Source: a virus | Length of the DNA: 59,666 nucleotides | Direction: 5' to 3' (one strand) | IMG/VR virus record: IMGVR_UViG_3300034152_000748 | Span: 1-59,666 of that record | Part shown: piece by piece, positions 51,725 to 59,532 of the stretch | Position numbering within the stretch: the first letter of the stretch is position 1 | Layout: the number at the start of each line of letters is the position of its first letter | The notes under the pieces: model-generated | The model's input: the letters and a program-made list of their open reading frames with translations, nothing else | The model's database searches: none | What the model was told of the DNA's origin: nothing | Program-made: the position numbers and the translations under genes

Positions 51725-52333
51725 TTATCCATTACTTATCTTATTTAAACATGAATCAGAAGCCTCATCTATCCATTCATCCAAATTGTCCTCAACAAAT
51801 TTTTCAGCTTCGCTAAATATGTCCTTGGGAGAAGAGTTGGAAAATTCAAATATTCTGAACTTTTTTCCCAATCTATTTTCCCAAAGACGTATTTCGTCCG
51901 TCAACATCAATAAATACGGTTTTCTATCAGTTGTCTCTTGACGATCTACAACGTCTGAAGCAAACATTACGTTGTAATATTTGCTGCTAACCTCAACGTG
52001 AGTTCCAACAATTCCTTCTAAAACAGTTTGTATAAATTCAAGATCTCCAGAAAAATCAAAATTTTCCATGTCAGGACAGCTAAACGTCACAACTCTGCCC
52101 CGATCTTTTACAAAATCAAAAGATTTCAATCTGTCATAAAACTCAGACATGAAATGTTCCGGAGCCAATTCACTGCTAACCGTAACCACTCCGTTCAGCT
52201 GAGAATTGTATTCATCCATAATAATGTCTATGACTCTTGGAACTATTTTGTTCTCCAACAATTTTACCAAAGAATTGCGAATTTCAAACTTAACATCTCT
52301 TTTCAGTCTCTCTTTTCTTGGATCTATAATCAT
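51725..52333 (-). CDS. Neck (head-tail joining) protein candidate
   Basis: This 202-residue protein is helical at the N terminus (E-I-R-N-S-L-V-K-L-L-E), with a middle beta part and an acidic helical end. It overlaps the zinc-binding gene by ATGA, a sign of coupled translation in equal amounts. Location between the connector-like and terminator-like genes suggests a neck role such as head completion. No family motif was recognised. Confidence 0.5.
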   Translation of the reverse strand: MIIDPRKERLKRDVKFEIRNSLVKLLENKIVPRVIDIIMDEYNSQLNGVVTVSSELAPEHFMSEFYDRLKSFDFVKDRGRVVTFSCPDMENFDFSGDLEFIQTVLEGIVGTHVEVSSKYYNVMFASDVVDRQETTDRKPYLLMLTDEIRLWENRLGKKFRIFEFSNSSPKDIFSEAEKFVEDNLDEWIDEASDSCLNKISNG

Positions 52334-52929
52334 CTGTAATCTTTAACAACCTCCCCGCTGCTGGCGGATGGTTTGTCAGCTGTGAAAGCATCCACGATCA
52401 ACACCGCTTGAACCCCCAACCCCCTCAAAGCTGGAGCCTTGGCCAACTTACATTCCACTCCATCTATTATCATTTTGGAAGAAGCTTTAAACAAATCAAA
52501 ATGTTTTGGATCCGTTTTCAGTCTAACGTCAGTGGAACCCTCTGACCCAGCAGGAGTGTACAAAGACTCGTTTCCATAAGACCTGTTGGTTGGGTTCCAA
52601 ATAACCATGCAGTCAACGTTCACTCGGCGATGCGTCTCTATGTAACCCTTGCCGTAACATATCGGGCATCGGCCCTTCAAAAAATACTTGTACCTTGTGG
52701 TGGAATAACCAAGAGCTTCCCACTCTGCCTGCTTAGCCAAAGCTTGAACAGGAGTCCATTTGCACTTTCCGGTGGATCTATCCGTCATCTTGTCATAGTA
52801 ACAATTGTAACATTCGGCTTTTGTTGGCTGCCTGTACACAACCACCTTTCTGCTAAGACTTTTGACAACGTCTTGTATTCTTCTTTTGTGCCTTTCCTTT
52901 GTTTTGACACTTATTCTGTCTCTTACCAT
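52330..52929 (-). CDS. Zinc-binding head-to-tail connector-like protein
   Basis: This 199-residue protein has two CxxC pairs, C40-Y-N-C43 and C88-P-I-C91, the second inside C-P-I-C-Y-G-K-G-Y-I, which resembles a rubredoxin or DnaJ-like zinc ribbon. The remainder is beta-rich (M-V-I-W-N-P, L-I-V-D-A-F). The N terminus is strongly basic. Small zinc-ribbon proteins are frequent in the neck region of large siphophages, but I cannot name the family. It is coupled to the next gene by a 4-nt overlap. Confidence 0.55.
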   Translation of the reverse strand: MVRDRISVKTKERHKRRIQDVVKSLSRKVVVYRQPTKAECYNCYYDKMTDRSTGKCKWTPVQALAKQAEWEALGYSTTRYKYFLKGRCPICYGKGYIETHRRVNVDCMVIWNPTNRSYGNESLYTPAGSEGSTDVRLKTDPKHFDLFKASSKMIIDGVECKLAKAPALRGLGVQAVLIVDAFTADKPSASSGEVVKDYR

Positions 52930-52944
52930 AACTACCTCTACACA

Positions 52945-53871
52945 TTAGTCGATTAATACTCCCTGAATGTCACTAAACACACTAACCTTTATTGCGTCGT
53001 CCAACATTTTTCTAAGTTTTCCCAATAAATCATCTCTAAATCTAAATCCAGGTTCCTGTGAATAATACGAACCCTCATCTCTAACAATTGCACCATCCTC
53101 TATAGCATCTTCCCAATTCTCCATCATCAGCAAGTCTATGGCTGTTTGTAGCATGTAATGCTGACTTGTAGCCGTTGCAGAGGTCAACGGCGGTGGTGGA
53201 GGGCATGAATCGTACGCCCTCATTATTTCACAATCAGAATGTCTGAATGAATAATACCAAACGTCGAATCCATAAGTGGTTGTTGTTTGATTTGGAGGAC
53301 AGCCAGAAATCACTGTGTAAGTCAAATCAATGTCTTCGTCAAAAGTCAAATACTTATAACCGTGAACTGAAGGATTGTTGCTTGTGTTGTAAGATTGATT
53401 GTTCATGTAAATGCTTACAGGCCATCCTTTGTGATCAAGTTCATAAGTTTTTCCATCCTCATGCACAGAAGAAGAAGCATCCTCCCCAAACTCCCTCCTC
53501 AATGAAAGAGGATCTCCTATGTAAATGCGTATTCTGTCCACCACGCTTTGATCAACGGTTGTGCCATAACAAGGCTCTTCCGGAAACAACGGATCGTAAA
53601 ATAAATCACCCAGTTGTCCAAGAACAGGGGATGACCAGGAACTTCCATAACCAGTGGACGTTGAGTAATATCTTGATCTATACCAATGACTTGAAGTGCC
53701 CGTTGGATCCTGTTCTGTGTATTCTGATTGACCAGAAACCAAAATTATCGGGCCTGCCCCAGAAATAGTTGTGAACGCTCCGGTTTCGGATTCACTTCTT
53801 TGTATTTGTATTTGATTGTAAATCTGCATCACAACCGAAATGTCATTAACTTGTATTGATAATTGAATCAT
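52945..53871 (-). CDS. Head-tail connector-like protein with N-terminal fibronectin III-like domain
   Basis: This 308-residue protein has a first 85 residues of FN3-like appearance: I-Q-I-Q-R-S, T-E-Q-D-P-T-G-T, and W-Y-R-S-R-Y-Y near the end, as in many phage structural proteins. The second part includes V-D-R-I-R-I-Y-I-G-D-P, and the last 90 residues are helical (T-S-A-T-A-T-S-Q-H-Y-M-L-Q-T-A-I-D-L-L-M), resembling head-tail adaptor proteins that cap the portal. The fusion of a surface Ig-type domain to a connector part is notable. The role is inferred from helix pattern and location. Confidence 0.5.
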   Translation of the reverse strand: MIQLSIQVNDISVVMQIYNQIQIQRSESETGAFTTISGAGPIILVSGQSEYTEQDPTGTSSHWYRSRYYSTSTGYGSSWSSPVLGQLGDLFYDPLFPEEPCYGTTVDQSVVDRIRIYIGDPLSLRREFGEDASSSVHEDGKTYELDHKGWPVSIYMNNQSYNTSNNPSVHGYKYLTFDEDIDLTYTVISGCPPNQTTTTYGFDVWYYSFRHSDCEIMRAYDSCPPPPPLTSATATSQHYMLQTAIDLLMMENWEDAIEDGAIVRDEGSYYSQEPGFRFRDDLLGKLRKMLDDAIKVSVFSDIQGVLID

Positions 53872-53893
53872 ATCAATCTCTCCCTATTTTGTA

Positions 53894-54064
53894 TTAAGAA
53901 TCAGTGTATGCCTTTATCCTGGGGGTTCCCACGTCTATAACTTCAAACGTCATTTCCCCGACTACATCCGCATCTACTTCTGGAACATTAGTAGATACAA
54001 CTATATCCTGTGAATATTCTTCCCACAAATTGTACCCAGCAGAAACAATCAATTTTATATTCAT
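53894..54064 (-). CDS. Small 56-residue structural-region protein
   Basis: Easily missed because it is short, this frame starts at the ATG at 54064, overlapping the stop of the upstream gene by one base (TAATG), and ends with TAA at 53894. The product is beta-like and acidic (K-L-I-V-S-A-G-Y-N at the start, E-M-T-F-E-V-I-D-V-G-T near the end). The overlap mode matches that of neighbouring genes, and codon composition is like theirs. Function unknown; it is probably translated by reinitiation with the 177-residue protein. Confidence 0.6.
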   Translation of the reverse strand: MNIKLIVSAGYNLWEEYSQDIVVSTNVPEVDADVVGEMTFEVIDVGTPRIKAYTDS

Positions 54065-54597
54065 TATGTTGGTCCTCCCATCTTATAAGGAAGGTTACTT
54101 AACGTTGTCTCATAATGAGCGTATGTCACTCCACTCACGGTTGTGCCGTCCCAATCACTGTCGTTGTCACTTTTTATTAAAGTCACAATGTAATCTGTTT
54201 TATTCAATGGAACGTTTCTTGACAATTGTGACGCCGTGGGAACGGCATTGGTTCTGACAACGTCCTCCACACTTATGTTGCACTGCCTGTTTTGTTTTGT
54301 TAAATCATAAATTGACTCTGGATTGACAATCACGTCCTCAGTTCCAGAAATGTACCCACTGCATGTTGTGTATATTATGTATTCCCCGTCTGTAGGTATG
54401 GTTTCCACGGTTCTATACACTCCGGGCTCATAACTGGATTCTGACAAAATGCCAGAAATAGGAGGAACAAGAGCAACGTCAACGTTGGCGTCTCGTATCT
54501 CATAATATACAGTTTGACCAGTAACCAATGATCCAAGGTCATCATCCACAACTGTAGCCACTATAGGAAATTCTTCTAACTTGTCTACTCTTATCAT
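54064..54597 (-). CDS. Beta-rich structural protein with Ig-like strand pattern
   Basis: I place the start at the ATG at 54597, after AGGGG, which gives 177 residues; the longer frame would overlap the upstream gene by 61 nt and lacks a ribosome binding site. The first 100 residues show the pattern of a one-domain bacterial Ig-like or carboxypeptidase-regulatory fold: P-I-V-A-T-V-V-D, G-Q-T-V-Y-Y-E-I-R-D, Y-E-P-G-V-Y-R-T, and D-G-E-Y-I-I-Y-T. The remainder is helical. It is likely a neck or head surface protein. The single-base overlap with the 56-codon gene couples the two. Confidence 0.55.
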   Translation of the reverse strand: MIRVDKLEEFPIVATVVDDDLGSLVTGQTVYYEIRDANVDVALVPPISGILSESSYEPGVYRTVETIPTDGEYIIYTTCSGYISGTEDVIVNPESIYDLTKQNRQCNISVEDVVRTNAVPTASQLSRNVPLNKTDYIVTLIKSDNDSDWDGTTVSGVTYAHYETTLSNLPYKMGGPT

Positions 54598-54614
54598 TTT
54601 ATTTCCCCTGTAAA

Positions 54615-55667
54615 TTAAAATACGGTTTTCCAAGCATCTCCTATATTCATTTTCATTTCTGACACATCTTTCCAAGCACCACCTACATTTATTTTTACCT
54701 CTTCAACATCCTTCCAGACACCTCCCACATTAACCTTCATGTCCATAGAAGGCCCGGCCGCCACATACTCGTCAAACCCAATGTCCCATGAGCCGCTTCT
54801 CGTGTCACCGTCTATATCGTCATCGAAAGCATAGGTGCCGTCTGAGGAGAGGTCTGTGCCCTGGTCCTTGGCCGTGCTGTCACCACTGGAAAGATGACAG
54901 TCTCCCCCCGCCGCGTTAACAAACGTAACAGACGCACCCTCTGCGGTACACGTGGTTTTTGACCATGTGCCATACCAGTCTCCATCACTGCCATCAACTG
55001 CTATACAGTTTTTGGCTACACCTGTTCCTCCGTTTTGATAAAAGCAATATCCGCCAGGACTGTAGGACGTGCAGTTGTAGAAATATCCAGTGCCAGAATG
55101 TTGAAAGAAGCCCTGAGACTCGACATTATACGATAAGCAATTTATAAAATAACACGTCTTCCCGGCATCTGTTTCCATACCGAACCCTGAGTAACCGCCG
55201 CTGCCAGAGTTGTTAGAGTTAGCCACTATAACACCAGTCATATCACCGTAATCACAATCCCCACCAAACCATGCAGTACGCCGCCAGTGTGTACTGTTGT
55301 ATGTTAGCGTTAAAATAACATCTTGCAGCGAAAAATAGTCGCAATATATCTGGAATATTGGAATTGAACCACTGCTTGAGAAGTGAACCCCGTTGTTCGG
55401 CGTACCGTCATGCCCCTCACCATCAGCAGGCCGAATAATCCTAAAATAACTGCTACTGGTAGTCGCCCCGCCTATGGTTACATAATCATCAAAACTCGCC
55501 GCATCGTCATATATCTCAAGTACCTCGCTCTGTTCCGCCGTCACCAAATCGTTGTCCGTGGCCTGCTCCCAGTTCGTCAGTTCGCTGTTCGTGAGGTCGT
55601 AGTCACGGGTGTTGTTGCCGCCCGTGCTGACGTTTTCGTTGGTGCCCGTCCTGCGACTAGAAGACAT
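54615..55667 (-). CDS. GC-rich parallel beta-helix virion protein
   Basis: This 350-residue protein has repeated short strands with C-Y-F-I-N-C, Y-F-Y-N-C-T-S-Y and N-C-I-A-V-D, typical of a right-handed beta-helix as in phage tailspikes and polysaccharide lyases, followed by D-D-D-I-D-G-D-T-R-S-G and W-D-I-G-F-D-E-Y, the usual C-terminal seal. Three tandem 14-residue repeats (M-K-x-N-x-G-x-x-W-K-x-V) end the protein. No catalytic acid can be assigned. The gene is far richer in GC (60% at 55561-55620) than its neighbours (38% at 56041-56100), indicating recent acquisition. It probably binds or trims a surface glycan. Confidence 0.6.
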   Translation of the reverse strand: MSSSRRTGTNENVSTGGNNTRDYDLTNSELTNWEQATDNDLVTAEQSEVLEIYDDAASFDDYVTIGGATTSSSYFRIIRPADGEGHDGTPNNGVHFSSSGSIPIFQIYCDYFSLQDVILTLTYNSTHWRRTAWFGGDCDYGDMTGVIVANSNNSGSGGYSGFGMETDAGKTCYFINCLSYNVESQGFFQHSGTGYFYNCTSYSPGGYCFYQNGGTGVAKNCIAVDGSDGDWYGTWSKTTCTAEGASVTFVNAAGGDCHLSSGDSTAKDQGTDLSSDGTYAFDDDIDGDTRSGSWDIGFDEYVAAGPSMDMKVNVGGVWKDVEEVKINVGGAWKDVSEMKMNIGDAWKTVF

Positions 55668-55669
55668 TT

Positions 55670-56191
55670 TTATTCCTGCCTCCCAACAAATTCTCTCTTA
55701 ATTTCTTCTCCAGAAACTCCTATGGAATTTCTAAGACACTCTATCGCTGACTTATCCAATTTAACACCAACTGCCTTATCATATATGTCTTTATAATCCA
55801 AAACTATTTTATTATCCAACAACGGTTGATAGTCGTCTTCTTCGTCTCTAACCCTCTTCCAATCAATAACCACCCCTTTAGCTTTTGCCATAACGTCAAT
55901 GTCAGAAAAAGTCACTCTAAATCTATTTTTAGCCAATGAAATTCTACTCTCGCCAATTGGATCTACATTAATGTCTGTCTTTCCGTCATATAAACAATGT
56001 CTAAATACAGCCCTACAATCTTGCCATGTTTTAAATAAATCACCAAAATCTATAGGCACAAACAAATATTGTTTACGAGTCTTTCTGCCACCAGAAGACA
56101 CTCCCCAAGGATGAATCCCAACAATGTCCCCTTCAAACTTTCTATTTGCCTCAATGGCTTCGTTAGCTAAAGTAAATTGTATTACAGCCAT
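55670..56191 (-). CDS. Hypothetical virion-region protein
   Basis: This 173-residue protein has a basic middle (G-R-K-T-R-K-Q-Y) and a helical acidic end. It begins after AGGAGAATT. There are no membrane or signal segments and no recognised family. It ends 2 nt before the start of the beta-helix gene, so the junction between the AT-rich phage background and the GC-rich module lies exactly here. Confidence 0.45.
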   Translation of the reverse strand: MAVIQFTLANEAIEANRKFEGDIVGIHPWGVSSGGRKTRKQYLFVPIDFGDLFKTWQDCRAVFRHCLYDGKTDINVDPIGESRISLAKNRFRVTFSDIDVMAKAKGVVIDWKRVRDEEDDYQPLLDNKIVLDYKDIYDKAVGVKLDKSAIECLRNSIGVSGEEIKREFVGRQE

Positions 56192-56210
56192 TTTAATTCT
56201 CCTTTCATAA

Positions 56211-57896
56211 TTAAGTAGTATACTTTATCCATAAAGCTCCCTCTGTAACAGTACCTGCGTCTGGTGGATCGCCTGTACCATAACACACATTCACTAATTC
56301 ATCAGACATTCCAGGACCATGATTACTTACACTCATACCAGTCCCACTAGATGTAAGATTAGAACTTCCTATATAAACACTATCGCCTGATGTGTGTATA
56401 TCGTTACAATATATATCTCCAGTTCCAGAAATTGTACCAAAGGTATAAATGTTGTTACAATAAACGTCACCTGTTCCAGAAACTGTGTTAGAACCGAAAT
56501 TCCAATTAGACTCCAAATACTCTAAAGCGTCTTTAACAGTGTCCCCAGTTACAGAAGAATCATTACCAATTCCAGACGACTTTTCCAAAAAGGACTCGGT
56601 TTGTACAATTGTTTCATAGTTCACTTCATCGGACCAACTACTATGACTGTATGCATCCATGCGCACAGTTTCACTTAAGTAAGTAGTTAGATTTACTTGT
56701 TTAAAATAACAATCTCTAAAATGATTTGAATCACTGTCAAAACCATAAATACGCATGTCTACGTCTTGATATCCAAGCCAAGGGTCTTTATTATAAAATT
56801 TAACGTCATGTAATTCAAAAATTGATCCAAACTCGATGAAAGAGCAGTCAAAATCTATGTTTTTACCATACTCCAATAAGACGGAAGTTCCTGACACAGT
56901 ACCGGTAAACCTACAGTCTTCCGCATGAAACACCGCAGATCCGGCGTCATTAAGAACAGCAACATCTCCCTCTATACAACATCCTTTAAAAAAAAGCTCA
57001 TGTTGCGCCCCTGAGTCCCCAGGAACTACGTCAATGGTGTAATTACCAGTAAGTTTAATCCCTTCTCTACAAAAATCATCTACTGTGGAATCGTAATTAA
57101 TGTAATCTCCACACAAATACAACAAACCCATCCAAGTGACATAAGGAACAAAATACTGCTTTTCGGTTGATATATATCTGTTAATATTGCCGTCTATTAT
57201 TACATTTCTACCTATGATGGTTATAGATCTATGTGGCACTGATAAATTTTCTGCATAAGTTCCTGGGGTCAATATATTTATTAAAAAATGTTCTTGAAAT
57301 TCCTCTGCTGAAGCAGCGTAACCTATCTCATCCAATGCTTGTTGAATAGTACCATAAGGAGCGGTCAGAGAACCAGACTGCGTAAGAACTGGAAATGAAG
57401 TGCCACCATCAACGTACATTACATAATCAAAATCAATGTCTAACCCGTCTATTTGTTCTTGTAAAGTACCAGAAACAGAGGTTAGTTGATCTGACGAAGC
57501 AAACCCAGTGTGACCTGAAGAAACATAACTCAAATTATTTAAAGCGGAATGATCAGTAATGCCACTGGCAGTGGCTACAAGAAAATCCACTTCAGATTCT
57601 GTATAATAACGGTCATCATGTGTGTGACCTAAATCAGATTTACCATCAACATTGGATTGCAGGGTTCCAGAAATTGTGTCAACCTGTGACTTAAGATAAT
57701 ATCTAACGTCGCCCCTTGAATCGGTATGATATTGTGGATGATCGTCGTCCAACAACCCATGCAACAACCCGTGATCCTCCACAATAGAACCACTTACAGT
57801 GGCCAATAAGGAATCGATCTCTGATTCAACATAGTACCTGTCATCGTGGTAGTGAATCAGAGCTGCCGATTGTTTTGGTTTTCTTAAAATTATCAT
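56211..57896 (-). CDS. Fibre protein with repeated H-D-D-R-Y-Y modules and a beta-helix
   Basis: This 561-residue protein carries three H-x-(x)-D-x-R-Y-Y (Y/L) modules in the first 120 residues, each followed by (T/V)-E-S-E-(V/I)-D or a related helix turn; such modules form trimeric shafts in phage head or tail fibres. Next comes a right-handed beta-helix-like region (V-D-G-G-T, G-T-I-Q-Q-A-L, S-I-T-I-I-G-R-N-V-I-I-D-G-N) and a repetitive C terminus with T-I-S-G-T-G-D-I-Y-C-N-D. Its place among neck genes suggests a head or collar fibre. The frame stays open 24 codons upstream of the chosen ATG but contains no start codon. Confidence 0.65.
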   Translation of the reverse strand: MIILRKPKQSAALIHYHDDRYYVESEIDSLLATVSGSIVEDHGLLHGLLDDDHPQYHTDSRGDVRYYLKSQVDTISGTLQSNVDGKSDLGHTHDDRYYTESEVDFLVATASGITDHSALNNLSYVSSGHTGFASSDQLTSVSGTLQEQIDGLDIDFDYVMYVDGGTSFPVLTQSGSLTAPYGTIQQALDEIGYAASAEEFQEHFLINILTPGTYAENLSVPHRSITIIGRNVIIDGNINRYISTEKQYFVPYVTWMGLLYLCGDYINYDSTVDDFCREGIKLTGNYTIDVVPGDSGAQHELFFKGCCIEGDVAVLNDAGSAVFHAEDCRFTGTVSGTSVLLEYGKNIDFDCSFIEFGSIFELHDVKFYNKDPWLGYQDVDMRIYGFDSDSNHFRDCYFKQVNLTTYLSETVRMDAYSHSSWSDEVNYETIVQTESFLEKSSGIGNDSSVTGDTVKDALEYLESNWNFGSNTVSGTGDVYCNNIYTFGTISGTGDIYCNDIHTSGDSVYIGSSNLTSSGTGMSVSNHGPGMSDELVNVCYGTGDPPDAGTVTEGALWIKYTT

Positions 57897-57919
57897 GCGT
57901 TGTTGACCCTTATACGTTT

Positions 57920-57946
57920 GTGGCGCGCCGTTAAACGACGCACCAC
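57920..57946. promoter_or_regulatory. Strong 11-bp hairpin upstream of the fibre gene
   Basis: Bases 57920-57930 pair with 57936-57946 over 11 positions (two G-U pairs in the minus-strand RNA) around a TTTAA loop. The stem is much more GC-rich than the surroundings. No U-run follows on the minus strand. On the plus strand a TTTT follows 4-5 nt later, so it could stop opposing transcription. A role in controlling the fibre mRNA is possible. Confidence 0.5.
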
Positions 57947-57951
57947 CGGAT

Positions 57952-57980
57952 TTTATATAACATAAAAATTTACATCACAA
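57952..57980 (-). promoter_or_regulatory. Possible sigma70-like promoter for the fibre gene
   Basis: On the minus strand TTGTGA (57980-57975) is followed after 17 nt by TATAAA (57957-57952). Both boxes are near consensus and the region is AT-rich. It would place an RNA start just before the hairpin and the fibre gene at 57896. The match is suggestive only, because the whole area is AT-rich and late phage promoters may differ from this consensus. Confidence 0.25.
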
Positions 57981-57989
57981 AACCATCTA

Positions 57990-58352
57990 TTATTCTTTGT
58001 GAACGTACTTAGTCACTGCCGCGGCCATAGCCTCTTTGAACACTTCATCCCTCAGAATTTCAGCCACAACGTAACTCTGCTCATCAATGTTCCATTGTCT
58101 GTCTATGGCGAGATCCCCATGTCTAACCGCCTGTTTTGCAACCATGTTTGAGGTCTCTATGGCGTTCTGCATGCACTGATTGATGAGATTTCTCTTCACC
58201 TCAGTGTCTTGCTGAGCGTCCACAAGAATCTTGTCTACATGAGTTCTGTTCCTTTTAATGCTTTCAAGACTTTCCTGCTGATACTCGTCATAAGTTCTCT
58301 TGATGTTGGCAAACCAAGCCTCGTCTTTGCCCACCTCAAACGATCTTTCCAT
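57990..58352 (-). CDS. Helical virion protein, paralog of the next upstream gene
   Basis: I choose the ATG at 58352, with AAGGGGG 9 nt upstream; a TTG two codons earlier is too close to it. The 120-residue protein shares with its neighbour G-(K/R)-D-E-A-W-F-A-N near the start, R-T-H-(V/I)-D, E-T-S/A-N-M-V-A-K-Q and D-R-x-(W/F)-N-(I/V)-(D/E)-E-Q. The M-V-A-K-Q and D-R-Q-W-N segments are familiar from phage structural operons, but no function is known to me. Both are probably helical bundle proteins incorporated in the head or neck. Confidence 0.55.
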   Translation of the reverse strand: MERSFEVGKDEAWFANIKRTYDEYQQESLESIKRNRTHVDKILVDAQQDTEVKRNLINQCMQNAIETSNMVAKQAVRHGDLAIDRQWNIDEQSYVVAEILRDEVFKEAMAAAVTKYVHKE

Positions 58353-58373
58353 TGTCAATTACCCCCTTATAAT

Positions 58374-58769
58374 TTATTTTATTTCACCTCGAACAAATTC
58401 AGCGACAATTTTAGCAAGAGCAGTTTTGGCTTGTTCGTCCTTCAAAATTTCTTCAACAATCAGATCCTGCTCTTCAACGTTAAATTTCCTGTCCGACGCT
58501 ACATCTGTATGTCTAATAGACTGTTTGGCCACCATGTTTGCCGTCTCAACAGCAAGCTGCAAAGCCTGAATGGCAATGGCGTCCTTGGCCTGGTCACTTT
58601 CAGCCTTCTGAGCCAACACAGAGTCAATGTGAGTTCTGTCTCTTCTCTTAACTTCCATACCCTCATACTGACCCTCATCATACTCTCTTTTACGATTGGC
58701 AAACCAAGCTTCGTCCCTTCCTATTTCAAATTCTTCTTCTTCATGCCTATTTTTCCAAAAACCAAACAT
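58374..58769 (-). CDS. Helical virion protein, paralog of the next downstream gene
   Basis: This 131-residue protein starts at an ATG after AGGTAAAGG. It shares G-R-D-E-A-W-F-A-N, R-T-H-I-D, E-T-A-N-M-V-A-K-Q-S-I-R-H and the C-terminal helix with the following gene, so this is a tandem duplication. The extra N terminus (F-G-F-W-K-N-R then Glu-rich) may dock it to another virion protein. High helix content and charge suggest an oligomeric surface or scaffold-like component. Confidence 0.55.
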   Translation of the reverse strand: MFGFWKNRHEEEEFEIGRDEAWFANRKREYDEGQYEGMEVKRRDRTHIDSVLAQKAESDQAKDAIAIQALQLAVETANMVAKQSIRHTDVASDRKFNVEEQDLIVEEILKDEQAKTALAKIVAEFVRGEIK

Positions 58770-58783
58770 GTCCCTTTACCTCC

Positions 58784-58855
58784 TTAATCAATCGTTTTAA
58801 ATCTACCGGTTATTTTATCCCAAATGCAAAAATCATTGCTTCCCCGGCAAATCAT
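58784..58855 (-). other. Short open frame in a 159-nt gap
   Basis: The gap 58770-58928 contains no obvious gene. A 23-codon frame from the ATG at 58855 to TAA at 58784 reads M-I-C-R-G-S-N-D-F-C-I-W-D-K-I-T-G-R-F and looks protein-like but lacks a ribosome binding site. A neighbouring frame (H-A-D-N-N-I-D-V-L-D-D-L-P-G) ends just where this one begins. The two could be halves of one frameshifted small gene. Weak evidence. Confidence 0.2.
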
Positions 58856-58928
58856 CTAATACATCAATGTTGTTATCCGCGTGATAAAATTAAGCATAAT
58901 GTCTAAGCCCCACACTAAACGTTTGTGT

Positions 58929-59519
58929 TTAATCCCAATCCAATTCTGACACTTGAACTTGACACGGCCCAATGTCAGTGTCAACAAACAATGGGTTTCC
59001 ATTTTCTCCAACCGACACAACAAAATACCTTGCGGTTTGTTCTTCAAACGTAAAAGTCCAAGCAATTTCCCCCGGCGCTGTATGAGAAAAAGGAGGATTT
59101 AAATAAGCGTCCACTTCCGTATAATAAGAATTGTCATTGGACTTGGCTAAAGTAAAGTACGCGTCAAAAAAAGTGTACCCTGTTGGAGTTCCCCCATTGT
59201 CAGTCACACAATGCAACGTAAACGAACTCATAGGAACAGCATAACCAAAATCCATGCCAGATCTAGAACTAATCTCTGAAAGAACTGATTCTTGCCCTTC
59301 TCCACAACTGTCGGCTTCATATAAAACACCGTCATTCAACGCCGGACACTCATGCTCCAATGGATAGCATATTTCATACGGATTTATAGAATCTCGTTCA
59401 TGATACATAACAGGATCCAACTCATCTACAGACAACTTTCTAACCAACCAGGTACTGCTTGTTGAACTGGCATAAAACAAAAAACCGAAAAAGAACAAAA
59501 CAACAAACAACTTTTTCAT
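58929..59519 (-). CDS. Predicted secreted or envelope-facing protein
   Basis: This 196-residue protein has a textbook signal peptide (M-K-K-L-F-V-V-L-F-F-F-G-F-L-F-Y-A-S), likely cleaved near residue 20. There is no lipobox cysteine. The mature part is beta-rich, with C-Y-P-L-E-H-E-C and other cysteines that could form disulfides. A signal peptide is unusual for a tail or head protein. It may instead be exported by the infected cell, for example to block superinfection, or placed in the envelope to aid release or adsorption. Its end (strands ending Q-V-S-E-L-D-W-D) resembles that of the partial gene upstream. Confidence 0.6.
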   Translation of the reverse strand: MKKLFVVLFFFGFLFYASSTSSTWLVRKLSVDELDPVMYHERDSINPYEICYPLEHECPALNDGVLYEADSCGEGQESVLSEISSRSGMDFGYAVPMSSFTLHCVTDNGGTPTGYTFFDAYFTLAKSNDNSYYTEVDAYLNPPFSHTAPGEIAWTFTFEEQTARYFVVSVGENGNPLFVDTDIGPCQVQVSELDWD

Positions 59520-59532
59520 ACATTCACCTCGA

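Noticed and set aside
58856-59065. 69-codon minus-strand ORF overlapping the end of the secreted protein gene
   Set aside because: It is an out-of-frame reading of the real gene, has no ribosome binding site, and its translation is unstructured.
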